NCBI GenBank assembly: GCA_021108435.1
Contig: JAIOQY010000179.1
Span: 1 to 33,271 of the forward strand
Direction: 5' to 3'
DNA: 33,271 nt
Origin: Candidatus Aegiribacteria sp.
Lineage (GTDB): Bacteria; Fermentibacterota; Fermentibacteria; Fermentibacterales; JCC-6
Shown: positions 7,771 through 15,193 of the stretch, piece after piece
Numbering within the stretch: position 1 is the first letter of the stretch
How the letters are laid out: each line of letters begins with the position of its first letter
Position numbers and translations under genes: made by a program
Notes under the pieces: model-generated
Seen by the model: only the letters and a program-made list of their open reading frames with translations
The model's database searches: none
What the model was told of the DNA's origin: nothing

Positions 7771-8141
7771 ATGCTTTCCTCTCTTTCCTCAACCGGATCC
7801 GATACACTGTACATTCCCGCTTCCGGATAATCGCCATACCCAAGTGATGCCGGATGGCATCTGGTCCACCTTTCAAGAGCCATCATCATTCCTACGACAA
7901 ACCCGTGCGTCTGCATCGCCTCCTGGCCGTATTCTGAACAACTGGGAGAAAATACACATTTCCTGCCCAGGAGATCTCTAAAAACAGCCCTGTATTGAAT
8001 GAAAAGAACATCACCGAAAGAATTTTCGATCTGAATTTCATCGTTCACCTCAGCAGGATTACTGAATATGCTGAACTGATCGGCATGATTCCCGGATAGC
8101 ATGAACATGGCAATAATCTGGCAGATAATCGAGAATTTCAT
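7740..8141 (-). CDS. YidD-like (membrane protein insertion efficiency factor) domain protein with signal peptide
   Basis: The core around residues 55-95 reads LLGRKCVFSPSCSEYGQEA, then HGFVVGMMMALERWTRCHPAS. This matches the YidD family: C-x-F-x-P-x-CSEY, the H-G helix, and RCHP. YidD homologues are small (about 70-85 residues) and lie beside YidC, where they aid membrane-protein insertion. This one has 133 residues, with an N-terminal signal-like segment (MKFSIICQIIAMFMLSG), a 25-residue insert before the core, and a C-terminal extension. I use the ATG at 8139-8141 because it overlaps the upstream stop as ATGA; a longer start at 8159 is possible. It is not next to rnpA or yidC, so I give no gene symbol. 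Confidence 0.8.
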   Translation of the reverse strand: MKFSIICQIIAMFMLSGNHADQFSIFSNPAEVNDEIQIENSFGDVLFIQYRAVFRDLLGRKCVFSPSCSEYGQEAMQTHGFVVGMMMALERWTRCHPASLGYGDYPEAGMYSVSDPVEEREESICWGQSLLPF

Positions 8142-8656
8142 GAAAACCCGTGTTCGCATTTGCCTTCGAGCCTGTCCAGTGAGCACGCTTTCACTCCGCC
8201 GTCTTTGAAGATAGAAGTAATCTCATCATTCCAGACTGCAGGTACAACCCACAGCTCATACCCCTCCAGCAAAGCTGCTGCGGATCTGCCAACCAGTGAC
8301 AAAGCTCTTTTCGAAGGGGGTATTCTTTCTGAAAACGATTGCGGGATTACAGCGATGTTATCTTTAACAAATGGCAGAAGCAATGAGATACCCGGCCATG
8401 GCTGTAATCGGAGAGGTCGACTGAATCCGTGTTCCCGAAGTATCTCCCAGGTATATCTGTATATATACCTTGCCTTTCTTGAATCAAGCCGATTATCAAG
8501 CTGCAGGACAGACCTCCTGAGTGCAGGAGGTGCTGGTGATGACAGAACTTCTGCCATGACCGACGGAAGATACAGGGGAATCTCAGAAACGGAATCAGGT
8601 TCAAGCATCCTTCTGCCAAGTTCTGTCCAGAAGTAAAGGAACCACCGGTTCCTCAC
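8138..8656 (-). CDS. Hypothetical protein between recX and the YidD-like gene
   Basis: A 172-residue protein I do not recognise. The GTG start at 8654-8656 overlaps the recX stop (GTGA), and the stop overlaps the YidD-like start (ATGA), so it is a genuine coupled gene. The N-terminal half is basic and helical with several Arg clusters (LRRSVLQLDNRLDSRKARYIYRYTW). The C-terminal half alternates beta-like and helical segments (NIAVIPQSF, RALSLVGRSAAALLEGYELWVV). It ends in a Cys-containing tail (KACSLDRLEGKCEHGFS). There is no signal peptide, and no clear membrane segment or catalytic motif. Coupling to recX gives no firm functional hint. Confidence 0.7.
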   Translation of the reverse strand: MRNRWFLYFWTELGRRMLEPDSVSEIPLYLPSVMAEVLSSPAPPALRRSVLQLDNRLDSRKARYIYRYTWEILREHGFSRPLRLQPWPGISLLLPFVKDNIAVIPQSFSERIPPSKRALSLVGRSAAALLEGYELWVVPAVWNDEITSIFKDGGVKACSLDRLEGKCEHGFS

Positions 8657-9279
8657 GAAGTATCCTCTCCTGAATCAACAAAAGCACTCTTTATTACCAT
8701 CATGATAAGATCTGAGTTGAATCCTCTGCGCCTCAGGTAACCGGCAGCTCTTCGAAATGCCTTATCGCTATCAAGGTGAGCATATCTGCTTTTCACAGTT
8801 TTTATCAGAATCTCAGACAGCTCGTTGTCGTCATACTCTTCAAGAATACTATCGATGATACTTTCTTTAATCCCCCTCCGCCGGAGTTCAGCACGAATCC
8901 GGTATTTCCCCATCGGAGAATTATTGGAATGGCTTCGCAGAAAGATAGATGCATATCTTTCATCATCTACAATATTACTTCGCTCCGCCCACTCCAGGGT
9001 ATCATTAATAACCTGCTCAAGATATTTCTTATCAAGAAGATGTTTTCTGAGCTGGTTGGCTGTATGCTCGGATTTCGCCAGGTATCTCTCAGTGTCTTTT
9101 CTGGCTGCAGGTGCCTGTTTACGAACAGCAGCTTCTTCAACAGCAGCAGCATCGATTTCCGCATCAGGTTCAAGTCCCATCCGCACGATCTGATCCTGTG
9201 GAAGCAGCCATGATCTTCCGCCTGCTATGACAAGGAACCAGCCTTTCCTGATCTGTCTGATTTCCTCTATGAGAGCCAG
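8653..9279 (-). CDS. recX: Regulatory protein RecX, apparently starting at CTG
   Basis: RecX binds RecA filaments and inhibits or modulates recombinase activity. The RecX three-helix repeats are clear: LAKSEHTANQLRKHLLDKKY, then IVDDERYASIFLRSHSNNSPMGKYRIRAELRRRGI, and a third repeat near DKAFRRAAGYLRRRGFN. The first ATG/GTG/TTG in frame is GTG 9184-9186. However, the 31 codons upstream encode IRKGWFLVIAGGRSWLLP followed by MGLEPDAEID, which matches the usual RecX N-terminus. That stretch is open back to the recA stop codon, with no ATG, GTG or TTG. CTG at 9277-9279 lies 6 bases after a perfect AAGGAG (9286-9291) and is my start, giving 208 residues. The gene follows recA by 3 bases. Confidence 0.88.
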   Translation of the reverse strand: MALIEEIRQIRKGWFLVIAGGRSWLLPQDQIVRMGLEPDAEIDAAAVEEAAVRKQAPAARKDTERYLAKSEHTANQLRKHLLDKKYLEQVINDTLEWAERSNIVDDERYASIFLRSHSNNSPMGKYRIRAELRRRGIKESIIDSILEEYDDNELSEILIKTVKSRYAHLDSDKAFRRAAGYLRRRGFNSDLIMMVIKSAFVDSGEDTS

Positions 9280-9282
9280 TCT

Positions 9283-10329
9283 CTACTCCTTTTTCTCTCC
9301 CGGTTCCTCCTGGGTATCTTCCTGTCCGGGTATTTCAAGTTTCTCCCTTATCTTCATTTCAAGGGAATCGGCAATATCAGGGTTTTCCTGAAGGAAGGTC
9401 CTGCTGTTCTCGCGTCCCTGTCCGAGCTGAATGTCCTCCATTGAGTACCATGTTCCCCTGCGTGTTATCAGACCGATATCCATTCCCAGATCAATGAGTT
9501 CACCATGTCTGGAGATTCCGAAACCATGGAGAATATCGCATTCAATATTCCGGAATGGGGGGGCCAGCTTATTCTTAACAACTTTTATTCTTGTACGGCT
9601 TCCTATAACTTCATCACCCTGCTTCAGAGATGCAATTCGTCTTACATCCAGACGTATGCTGCTGTAAAACTTAAGTGCTCTGCCGCCGGTTGTAGTTTCA
9701 GGATTGCCGAACATCACGCCAATTTTCATCCGGATCTGATTGATAAATACCACAGCACAATTCGAGTGAGACACTGCACCGGTCAGTTTTCGGAGAGCCT
9801 GTGACATCAGCCGGGCCTGAAGGCCTACATGGCTATCACCCATCTCACCTTCAATTTCAGCTCTGGGCACAAGCGCCGCAACAGAATCAATTACTATGAC
9901 ATCGACCGCGTTACTTCTAACAAGCATTTCAGTTATTTCCAGTGCCTGCTCACCGTTTGAGGGCTGAGAGACCAGAAGATCATCTACTATAACACCCAGT
10001 CTTTCAGCATAAGTGGGATCAAGAGCATGTTCAGCATCTATAAACGCAACCTCACCCCCATTTTTCTGAGCGCTGGCAATGATATGAAGGGCAAGAGTTG
10101 TTTTTCCTGAAGCTTCAGCTCCATATATTTCCGTAACCCTTCCCCTGGGTATGCCTCCAATTCCCAACGCGGCATCAAGAGCAATTGAACCTGTTGAGAT
10201 TATGTCTATTTTCATGTGAGGGTGTTCACCCAGTCGCATTACCGCACCCTGTCCAAATTGTTTCTGGATCTGGAGAAAAGCCGCTTTTAGAGCTTTTTCC
10301 TTCTCGGCAGATTTGCGTTTTTCAGACAT
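9283..10329 (-). CDS. recA: Recombinase RecA
   Basis: ATP-dependent strand-exchange protein and SOS coprotease activator. The 348 residues show the Walker [24 protein letters not shown], Walker [18 protein letters not shown], the [10 protein letters not shown] segment, the [22 protein letters not shown] loop, and [15 protein letters not shown]. The C-terminus is short and acidic ([12 protein letters not shown]). The ATG at 10327-10329 begins 4 bases after the thpR stop. It is followed directly by recX, a classic pair. I see no obvious LexA-box-like operator, as there is almost no upstream gap. Confidence 0.98.
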   Translation of the reverse strand: MSEKRKSAEKEKALKAAFLQIQKQFGQGAVMRLGEHPHMKIDIISTGSIALDAALGIGGIPRGRVTEIYGAEASGKTTLALHIIASAQKNGGEVAFIDAEHALDPTYAERLGVIVDDLLVSQPSNGEQALEITEMLVRSNAVDVIVIDSVAALVPRAEIEGEMGDSHVGLQARLMSQALRKLTGAVSHSNCAVVFINQIRMKIGVMFGNPETTTGGRALKFYSSIRLDVRRIASLKQGDEVIGSRTRIKVVKNKLAPPFRNIECDILHGFGISRHGELIDLGMDIGLITRRGTWYSMEDIQLGQGRENSRTFLQENPDIADSLEMKIREKLEIPGQEDTQEEPGEKKE

Positions 10330-10333
10330 TGAA

Positions 10334-10873
10334 CTACCTTTCTGCTAAATGAAGATCGAATCTTTTCAACCTGCTGTACTCCGGTCCAGCCGGAGTCAGT
10401 CTGCTGTTAAATATAACCGCTTCATGAAATATACCCTGCAGTACCGGTGGTTCCGGAAGTTGCGGCGATGCGGATGACTTTTTTCGTCTGGCAATCGTTA
10501 TATGCGGAAGATATTTTTTACTGTTAGTCCTGCCGCGATCATCCGGGATTCCCCCGAGATCTTCCGCCATATGCGAGACTGCGGATGGGAAACTTCCTCC
10601 AAGCCAGTATACGAATGGAAGTTGATCCTTACCACAAAAAGATCCAAGTTTATCAAGTGTGAATTCCAGCAGCCCCATTTGTCTGGAAGACAGCAGTTTC
10701 TCAACTTCGAGTATTCTATCTCTTTTTATGTCTCCAAAGAATCTTAGAGTCAAGTGCATGTGCTCAGGTTTGACCCATTTGAGTGAGGGGTGAAGATATA
10801 CTAATTGTTCCTGCCATCCGTGAATTTCCCTGATAATGTGTTCCGGCAGCTCAAGTGCTACGAATATCCTCAT
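10334..10873 (-). CDS. thpR: RNA 2',3'-cyclic phosphodiesterase (ThpR/LigT family)
   Basis: A 2H phosphoesterase, historically called 2'-5' RNA ligase. The protein has 179 residues with both catalytic histidine motifs, HLTLRFFGD near residue 42 and HITIARRKK near residue 125, and the N-terminal [13 protein letters not shown] typical of the family. The ATG at 10871-10873 overlaps the pncC stop (ATGA), and the stop lies 4 bases from recA. The neighbourhood pgsA-pgpA-pncC-thpR-recA is commonly seen and supports the assignment. The physiological substrate is uncertain for the whole family. Confidence 0.92.
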   Translation of the reverse strand: MRIFVALELPEHIIREIHGWQEQLVYLHPSLKWVKPEHMHLTLRFFGDIKRDRILEVEKLLSSRQMGLLEFTLDKLGSFCGKDQLPFVYWLGGSFPSAVSHMAEDLGGIPDDRGRTNSKKYLPHITIARRKKSSASPQLPEPPVLQGIFHEAVIFNSRLTPAGPEYSRLKRFDLHLAER

Positions 10874-11376
10874 TTTCCATCTTCTCGTAATCTCGAATAC
10901 AACATCGAAAGAAGATAGCTTGCCGATGCTTTTCTGACCACTTCTCTCGATTGTGAACGGGAATGGGGAAAATGCTTCATCTCGGCTGTACAGGATCCGT
11001 CTCTGTCGACTGCCATGCAGACAGTTCCAACCGGCTTTTCGCGTGTTCCGCCTGCTGGACCGGCGATTCCTGAAATGGAAATCGAGTAGTCAGTTCCGGT
11101 AAGACTTCGTATACCACCGGCCATGACAGTAACCACTTCATTGCTTACTGCGCCAAACTCCTGAATCATTGCTGTCGGCACACCGAGCAAATCTGTTTTT
11201 ATCCTGTCCGAATAAGCTATGACTCCGCCTGTGAACCATTTTGATGAACCGGGTTCGGAAGTAAGCAACATTCCCAGGAGTCCTCCTGTGCAGGATTCAG
11301 CAACTGAAAGAGTTTGTTCATTCCGCCGCAGAATCGCACCGATCTTCCTGACCAGAATCCTGTCAGATAATTCCAT
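10870..11376 (-). CDS. pncC: Nicotinamide-nucleotide amidase, CinA C-terminal domain
   Basis: Deamidates nicotinamide mononucleotide in NAD recycling. This is a stand-alone CinA C-terminal domain without the molybdopterin-binding-like N-terminal half. Motifs are LSVAESCTGGLLG, the FTGGVIAYSDRIKTDLLGV segment, and the ISGIAGPAGGTREKPVGTV run. The frame is open up to 11436, but the ATG at 11374-11376 (MELSDRILV) gives a normal 168-residue product and a small 14-base overlap with pgpA. The upstream ribosome-binding site (GGAAAT) is weak, so a longer start cannot be excluded. Its position before recA is typical for cinA genes. Confidence 0.93.
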   Translation of the reverse strand: MELSDRILVRKIGAILRRNEQTLSVAESCTGGLLGMLLTSEPGSSKWFTGGVIAYSDRIKTDLLGVPTAMIQEFGAVSNEVVTVMAGGIRSLTGTDYSISISGIAGPAGGTREKPVGTVCMAVDRDGSCTAEMKHFPHSRSQSREVVRKASASYLLSMLYSRLREDGK

Positions 11377-11830
11377 AGATTTGATTTCCAATAATGATGA
11401 TAACCGCTGACAGTACACCGGCAGCAACATCATCAAGCAGTATTCCAGCAGGAGATTTCATTTCGTCAAAAACTGATACCGGCCATGGCTTCAAAATATC
11501 AAACAATCGAAATAGGATGAATGCAACGGTAATTCCCGCAATACCCCATGAAACAGGAACTGCAAGGCATGCAATCCAGCACCCTGCAAATTCATCGATC
11601 ACCACCCGCGAGGGATCATCGCCCCATAATCTCTGACCGATTGAACCGCTCCAGTATCCAACTGGAAGAATAACTGCGAGAACAAGTAAATGGAATGAAT
11701 TTCCAGAAGGGATCAAAAAGAACAGCAATGCGGATATCAGACTTCCGGCAGTTCCGGGAGCAACCGGCAAATACCCCGCTCCAAAGACTGTCGCAATAGC
11801 TGTTCCGGTATACCGTGCCAGGTTCTTCAC
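11363..11830 (-). CDS. pgpA: Phosphatidylglycerophosphatase A
   Basis: Removes the terminal phosphate of phosphatidylglycerol phosphate at the inner membrane. The 155 residues contain the PgpA signatures GAGYLPVAPGTAGSL, DDPSRVVIDEFAGCW with the acidic metal ligands, LFRLFDILKPWP, and GILLDDVAAGVLS. Four hydrophobic segments are visible. The ATG at 11828-11830 overlaps the pgsA stop by 4 bases. It acts directly on the product of its upstream neighbour pgsA, so the pair forms a two-step module for phosphatidylglycerol. Confidence 0.95.
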   Translation of the reverse strand: MKNLARYTGTAIATVFGAGYLPVAPGTAGSLISALLFFLIPSGNSFHLLVLAVILPVGYWSGSIGQRLWGDDPSRVVIDEFAGCWIACLAVPVSWGIAGITVAFILFRLFDILKPWPVSVFDEMKSPAGILLDDVAAGVLSAVIIIIGNQIYGII

Positions 11831-12444
11831 AGCACAAGCCGCCTTAGAATAGATCTGTTTCGCCAGAAATAATCTGCTCCGGAAATTATGGAGAGGAATA
11901 CAGCGATGAGTATCAGGGTATCAGCAGATAACAGCAGCAGACTTTTGATGGATAACATCGATCCTGAATCAACAGAGGATAGAAATGCTCCTCTTTCAAT
12001 ATGTGATCCGTAATATAGAACTGAGAACAACAGATAAAAGAACATGGACAGCATTTGAGACAGAGTCTTGTATTTGCCCATTCGCGATGGCAGAATAAGC
12101 ACTCCCGCATACGCTGCTATTGCTCTGAGCCCTGTAACCAGAAGCTCCCGGCCTATTATCAGGTAGAGAGCCCAGGCAGGTACAAGATCAATCTGATTGA
12201 GACCGATAAGCGCAAGAGCTACCAGCAGTTTGTCTGCCAGAGGATCAAGAAATTTTCCGAGATTCGTTATCCAGCCGTATTTCCTTGCAAGGTACCCATC
12301 GTAAAGATCAGTAAGAGAAGCAATTGCAAAAACGCCAAGAGCAGCTATACGTGATCCTTGCCTGTTATCAATAAGGAGAATCATGAATAAGGGACTAAGA
12401 AGAATTCTGAGAATAGATATCCGGTTGGGCCAGTTCAACTGCAA
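11827..12444 (-). CDS. pgsA: CDP-diacylglycerol-glycerol-3-phosphate 3-phosphatidyltransferase
   Basis: Forms phosphatidylglycerol phosphate from CDP-diacylglycerol and glycerol 3-phosphate. The 205-residue membrane protein starts MQLNWPNRISILRILLSP, typical for PgsA. It carries the CDP-alcohol phosphotransferase motif D-x2-D-G-x2-A-R-x8-G-x3-D-x3-D (SLTDLYDGYLARKYG, then NLGKFLDPLADK). Several membrane helices follow. The last third has a longer hydrophilic loop than E. coli PgsA. It starts 3 bases after recR and overlaps pgpA. Substrate specificity within the CDP-alcohol family is inferred from pgpA adjacency and the N-terminal NRIS pattern. Confidence 0.93.
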   Translation of the reverse strand: MQLNWPNRISILRILLSPLFMILLIDNRQGSRIAALGVFAIASLTDLYDGYLARKYGWITNLGKFLDPLADKLLVALALIGLNQIDLVPAWALYLIIGRELLVTGLRAIAAYAGVLILPSRMGKYKTLSQMLSMFFYLLFSVLYYGSHIERGAFLSSVDSGSMLSIKSLLLLSADTLILIAVFLSIISGADYFWRNRSILRRLVL

Positions 12445-12447
12445 CTG

Positions 12448-13035
12448 TCAAACCTTCTGTCTACCCTCAAACGCCTGCATAAGCGTAAGAGAATCAGCGA
12501 ATTCCACAGAGGCTCCGGGGGGAAGACCTCTTGCAAGTCGAGTAATCCGAACACCTGTTTTTTCAAGAGTTCTGGCAAGATAGGCTGATGTTGCTTCTCC
12601 GTCAGCTGTAGAATCCAGCGCCAGAATAATCTCATCAGCTCCTGAATTCTCTATCATCTTCTTCAATTTACTGATACCAAGTTCATCAGGCCCCATTCCG
12701 TCAAGCGGAGCAAGGAATCCGTGCAGTACGAAATACTTTCCCCTGAAAAGTCCGGCATCTTCGATTGAACGCATATCAGCGGGATTGTGAACAACGCATA
12801 CAGAATCATTACGAGATGTGCTTGAGCAAATATCGCAAACTTCATTCTCCGTGATATTTCTGCAGATCTGACACTCTCTAACTTCTTCCCATGTCAATTT
12901 CAGAACATCTGAAAGTTCCTTTGCAAACTCCCTGTTATCCGCAAGACTGAATGCGAGTCTAAAAGCGGTTTTTCTGCCGATTCCGGGTAGTCTCTGAAGC
13001 TGCTCAGCGAGTCTGTCGAAAAGCACAGAGCTCAC
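12448..13035 (-). CDS. recR: Recombination mediator RecR
   Basis: Acts with RecO (and RecF) to load RecA at single-stranded gaps. The 195 residues contain the helix-hairpin-helix LQRLPGIGRKTAFRLAF, a four-cysteine zinc motif (CQICRNIT, then VCDIC), a Toprim domain starting VCVVHNPADMRSIE with LALDSTADGEATSAYL, and the C-terminal TRLARGLPPGASVEFAD. Length and order are normal. The start is GTG at 13033-13035, overlapping the ybaB stop (GTGA). The dnaX-ybaB-recR order is conserved in many bacteria. Confidence 0.97.
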   Translation of the reverse strand: MSSVLFDRLAEQLQRLPGIGRKTAFRLAFSLADNREFAKELSDVLKLTWEEVRECQICRNITENEVCDICSSTSRNDSVCVVHNPADMRSIEDAGLFRGKYFVLHGFLAPLDGMGPDELGISKLKKMIENSGADEIILALDSTADGEATSAYLARTLEKTGVRITRLARGLPPGASVEFADSLTLMQAFEGRQKV

Positions 13036-13346
13036 ATTATTCCCCCAATTCCCGGTATTCCCAGGGTATCCATCCTGCTTTTTGACAGCTTCTGGCTCTC
13101 GGATACTGCATTTTTTACCGCAACCAGAACAAGATCTTCGAGCATTTCAATATCATCGGGATCAACTGCATCCTTCGATATACTGAGCTCAACAAGTTCA
13201 CCTTGCCCTGTAACTACTGCTTTGACAAGACCATCAGCAGCAGAACCTTCTACTCTGGTATCTTCAAGCTCCTCCTGAATTCTTTGCATGCCGTTCTGCA
13301 TTTTCTGAGCCTGGGCCATCATTTTCCTGAGTTGTTTCTGATCCAT
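13032..13346 (-). CDS. ybaB: YbaB/EbfC family nucleoid-associated protein
   Basis: A small DNA-binding protein of the nucleoid-associated YbaB/EbfC family, 104 residues. It begins MDQKQLRKMMAQAQKMQNGMQ, a helical coil-forming segment. The typical beta core follows (VEGSAADGLVKAVVTGQGELVELSISKDAV, DDIEMLEDLVLVAVKNA), and it ends GIPGIGGIM. I chose the ATG at 13344-13346 over the open frame to 13376 because GGGAGGATTA precedes it and homologues start there. It lies 26 bases downstream of dnaX and overlaps recR. Confidence 0.95.
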   Translation of the reverse strand: MDQKQLRKMMAQAQKMQNGMQRIQEELEDTRVEGSAADGLVKAVVTGQGELVELSISKDAVDPDDIEMLEDLVLVAVKNAVSESQKLSKSRMDTLGIPGIGGIM

Positions 13347-13372
13347 TAATCCTCCCGCATACTCCAGACAGA

Positions 13373-14848
13373 TCAAACGGCGTCAAACAGACCCATGATC
13401 TTCCGGGAAGTTTCCTTTTCTTTCTCATTATCAATACCGCTCTTTGAAGTAACATCCTCTTCTTCAGATTCACTTTCACCTTCGCCCTTAGATTTATCAT
13501 CCTGCGAGTCTTCGTGTGAATCATCCTGCGGATGCAAGCCCTGTGCAGTAATTTCAGAATCCTCTTCAGGTAGTTCTGCGTTACTTCTCTGTTCAGTGTT
13601 CTCATTCCGCTCATTATCAGAGATTCCAGTTTCTCTGACGGGTTCCATCTCTTCTGCACGCTTACTTTCCAGAGTGACCGATTCACCTGATGAAAGGACA
13701 GCCTCAGCTTCATTCCGTGCGATTGTCACAGCTACATCAGGCAGATCGCTGATTGGAAATACACAGGATAATTTGGATGCTGTCATTATCGCAGTCTCAA
13801 GAATAACTCTCGGAAGAGTGCTTCTTTTGATTTGTATTGCGGCTCCGCTGATAATTCTCAGGATATTAAGAACCGCCACATCAGGAATATTCGGAGCCAT
13901 TGACCTGAGAAGTTCAATTTCAGAATCCGGAACGTCTTCCAAACTGCCTGAAGCACCGGAAACAATCAACAATAAATTGCGAAGGAAAACGGTCAAGGCA
14001 TCTATCAATTCATCCACACTGTAGCCTCTTGCAAGTGCTGCGGAAACCGAATCAATAGCTTTCGCTGTCTCTCCTGCCAATATATTTGTTGTAATAACGG
14101 CAAGAAGATCGGTCTCTACGATACCAAGAAGTTTTACTACTTCCTCGCCACGAATCTCAGTGCCTGAATAACTTACAAGCTGATCCATCAATGAAAGAGC
14201 ATCCCTCATACTTCCCCCGCTGGATCTGCATACGAGACTAAGTGCTGTGGAATCAAGGCTGATCCCCTCTTTGGAGGCTTCCATTCGAAGATACTCGGAC
14301 ATATCAGTTACTGAGATCCGTCTGAAATCAAATCTCTGGCATCTGCTGAGAATCGTGTCGGGCACTTTCCTCGGCCGCGTAGTTGCAAAGATAAAAACCA
14401 CAGAATCAGGGGGTTCTTCCAGTATCTTCAACAAAGCGTTGAAAGCTTCATTTGTAAGCATGTGAACCTCATCGATGATGTAGATTTTATATCTCCCTGA
14501 TACTGTTGCATATCTTGCTTTCTCGCGGAGATCCCTGATCTGATCGATACCTCTATTGCTTGCACCATCAATTTCCAGAACATCCATGTGATTACCAGCG
14601 GCAATCTGTCTGCAGGAATCACATTCCTGACAAGGAGTCGGAGTTGGTCCATTTTCACAGTTCAGAGCCTTTGCAAGTATTCGCGCAGTTGTTGTCTTTC
14701 CAACTCCGCGAGGACCGGTCATCAGGTACGCATGTCCAATCCTGTCAGTTTCAATTGCATTTCTGAGAGTAACAGTCACATGATCCTGAGAAAGAACCTC
14801 TTCAAAAGACTGAGGACGCCATTTTCGTGCAAAAACCAGATAACTCAA
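13373..14848 (-). CDS. dnaX: DNA polymerase III subunit gamma/tau
   Basis: Clamp-loader ATPase. The N-terminus SYLVFARKWRPQSFEEV is standard. Walker A is GPRGVGKTTTARILAKAL, followed by the zinc motif CQECDSCRQI, Walker B YIIDEVHML, and NALLKILEEPP. The start is TTG at 14846-14848, preceded by GGAGGT and giving the usual N-terminus; a longer frame from 14902 has no matching homology. The product has 491 residues. After about residue 410 the sequence becomes disordered and acidic (SKGEGESESEEEDVTSK), shorter than the E. coli tau tail. I find no A-AAA-AAG slippery site, so programmed frameshifting to a gamma form is not apparent. Confidence 0.97.
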   Translation of the reverse strand: MSYLVFARKWRPQSFEEVLSQDHVTVTLRNAIETDRIGHAYLMTGPRGVGKTTTARILAKALNCENGPTPTPCQECDSCRQIAAGNHMDVLEIDGASNRGIDQIRDLREKARYATVSGRYKIYIIDEVHMLTNEAFNALLKILEEPPDSVVFIFATTRPRKVPDTILSRCQRFDFRRISVTDMSEYLRMEASKEGISLDSTALSLVCRSSGGSMRDALSLMDQLVSYSGTEIRGEEVVKLLGIVETDLLAVITTNILAGETAKAIDSVSAALARGYSVDELIDALTVFLRNLLLIVSGASGSLEDVPDSEIELLRSMAPNIPDVAVLNILRIISGAAIQIKRSTLPRVILETAIMTASKLSCVFPISDLPDVAVTIARNEAEAVLSSGESVTLESKRAEEMEPVRETGISDNERNENTEQRSNAELPEEDSEITAQGLHPQDDSHEDSQDDKSKGEGESESEEEDVTSKSGIDNEKEKETSRKIMGLFDAV

Positions 14849-14927
14849 GCAAACCTCCAATCGGGAAATGCTGGCCGTACAAATCTGCTGGACATGCTTC
14901 ACGAATCGTAAAATGCAGCCAGCTCAA

Positions 14928-15022
14928 ATCAGGTTGGCCTGAGTCACCCGACAGTCTCCGTTTACCGCTGCTACCTTCCGGTCCTGACGGGGTTCACGGG
15001 CTGGCGTCGCTCAAGTCCTGAT
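14928..15022 (-). ncRNA. ffs: Small bacterial SRP RNA (4.5S type)
   Basis: The minus strand contains the SRP apical-loop signature: GTCAGGACCGGAAGGTAGCA, with the GGAA-type tetraloop context and the AGCAGC asymmetric loop. Outer pairing is visible as ATCAGG (15017-15022) with CCTGAT (14928-14933) and CTTGAG with CTCAGG, giving a single long hairpin of about 95 nt without an Alu domain. This RNA binds Ffh for co-translational targeting. Location just upstream of dnaX is conserved in many bacteria. Ends are estimated from base pairing and could shift by several bases. Confidence 0.93.
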
Positions 15023-15193
15023 CATCAACACCGCTTACAATGAAACAGACTCGCTACGCTATGCCGCACAGAGTATCTCAGCCCCGCTATAGCGGATTGC
15101 GGGTACAGGGCACCGCTAGCTCCCCGCCCAGCACGGCCAGCGGAAAGAATATACTTCGAGGAGATAAATGAGAGAAGAGGGAGTTTCTATTCA
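15023..15193. other. Gap with GC-rich palindromic stretch
   Basis: No gene is supported here. Bases about 15049-15150 are visibly richer in G and C than the surroundings. They include a perfect 12-bp palindrome CCGCTATAGCGG at 15084-15095 and several further CCGC/GCGG pairings. It may hold the SRP RNA promoter and the end of the upstream PP2C-like transcript, but there is no T-run terminator and I see no clear -10/-35 pair. Confidence 0.4.

Noticed and set aside
13264-13713. Basic open frame inside the dnaX tail
   Set aside because: It is the alternative frame of the acidic dnaX C-terminus and the ybaB start; no homology and no ribosome-binding site.
13373-13800. Programmed frameshift site in dnaX
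   Set aside because: No A-AAA-AAG-type slippery sequence was found in the relevant region.
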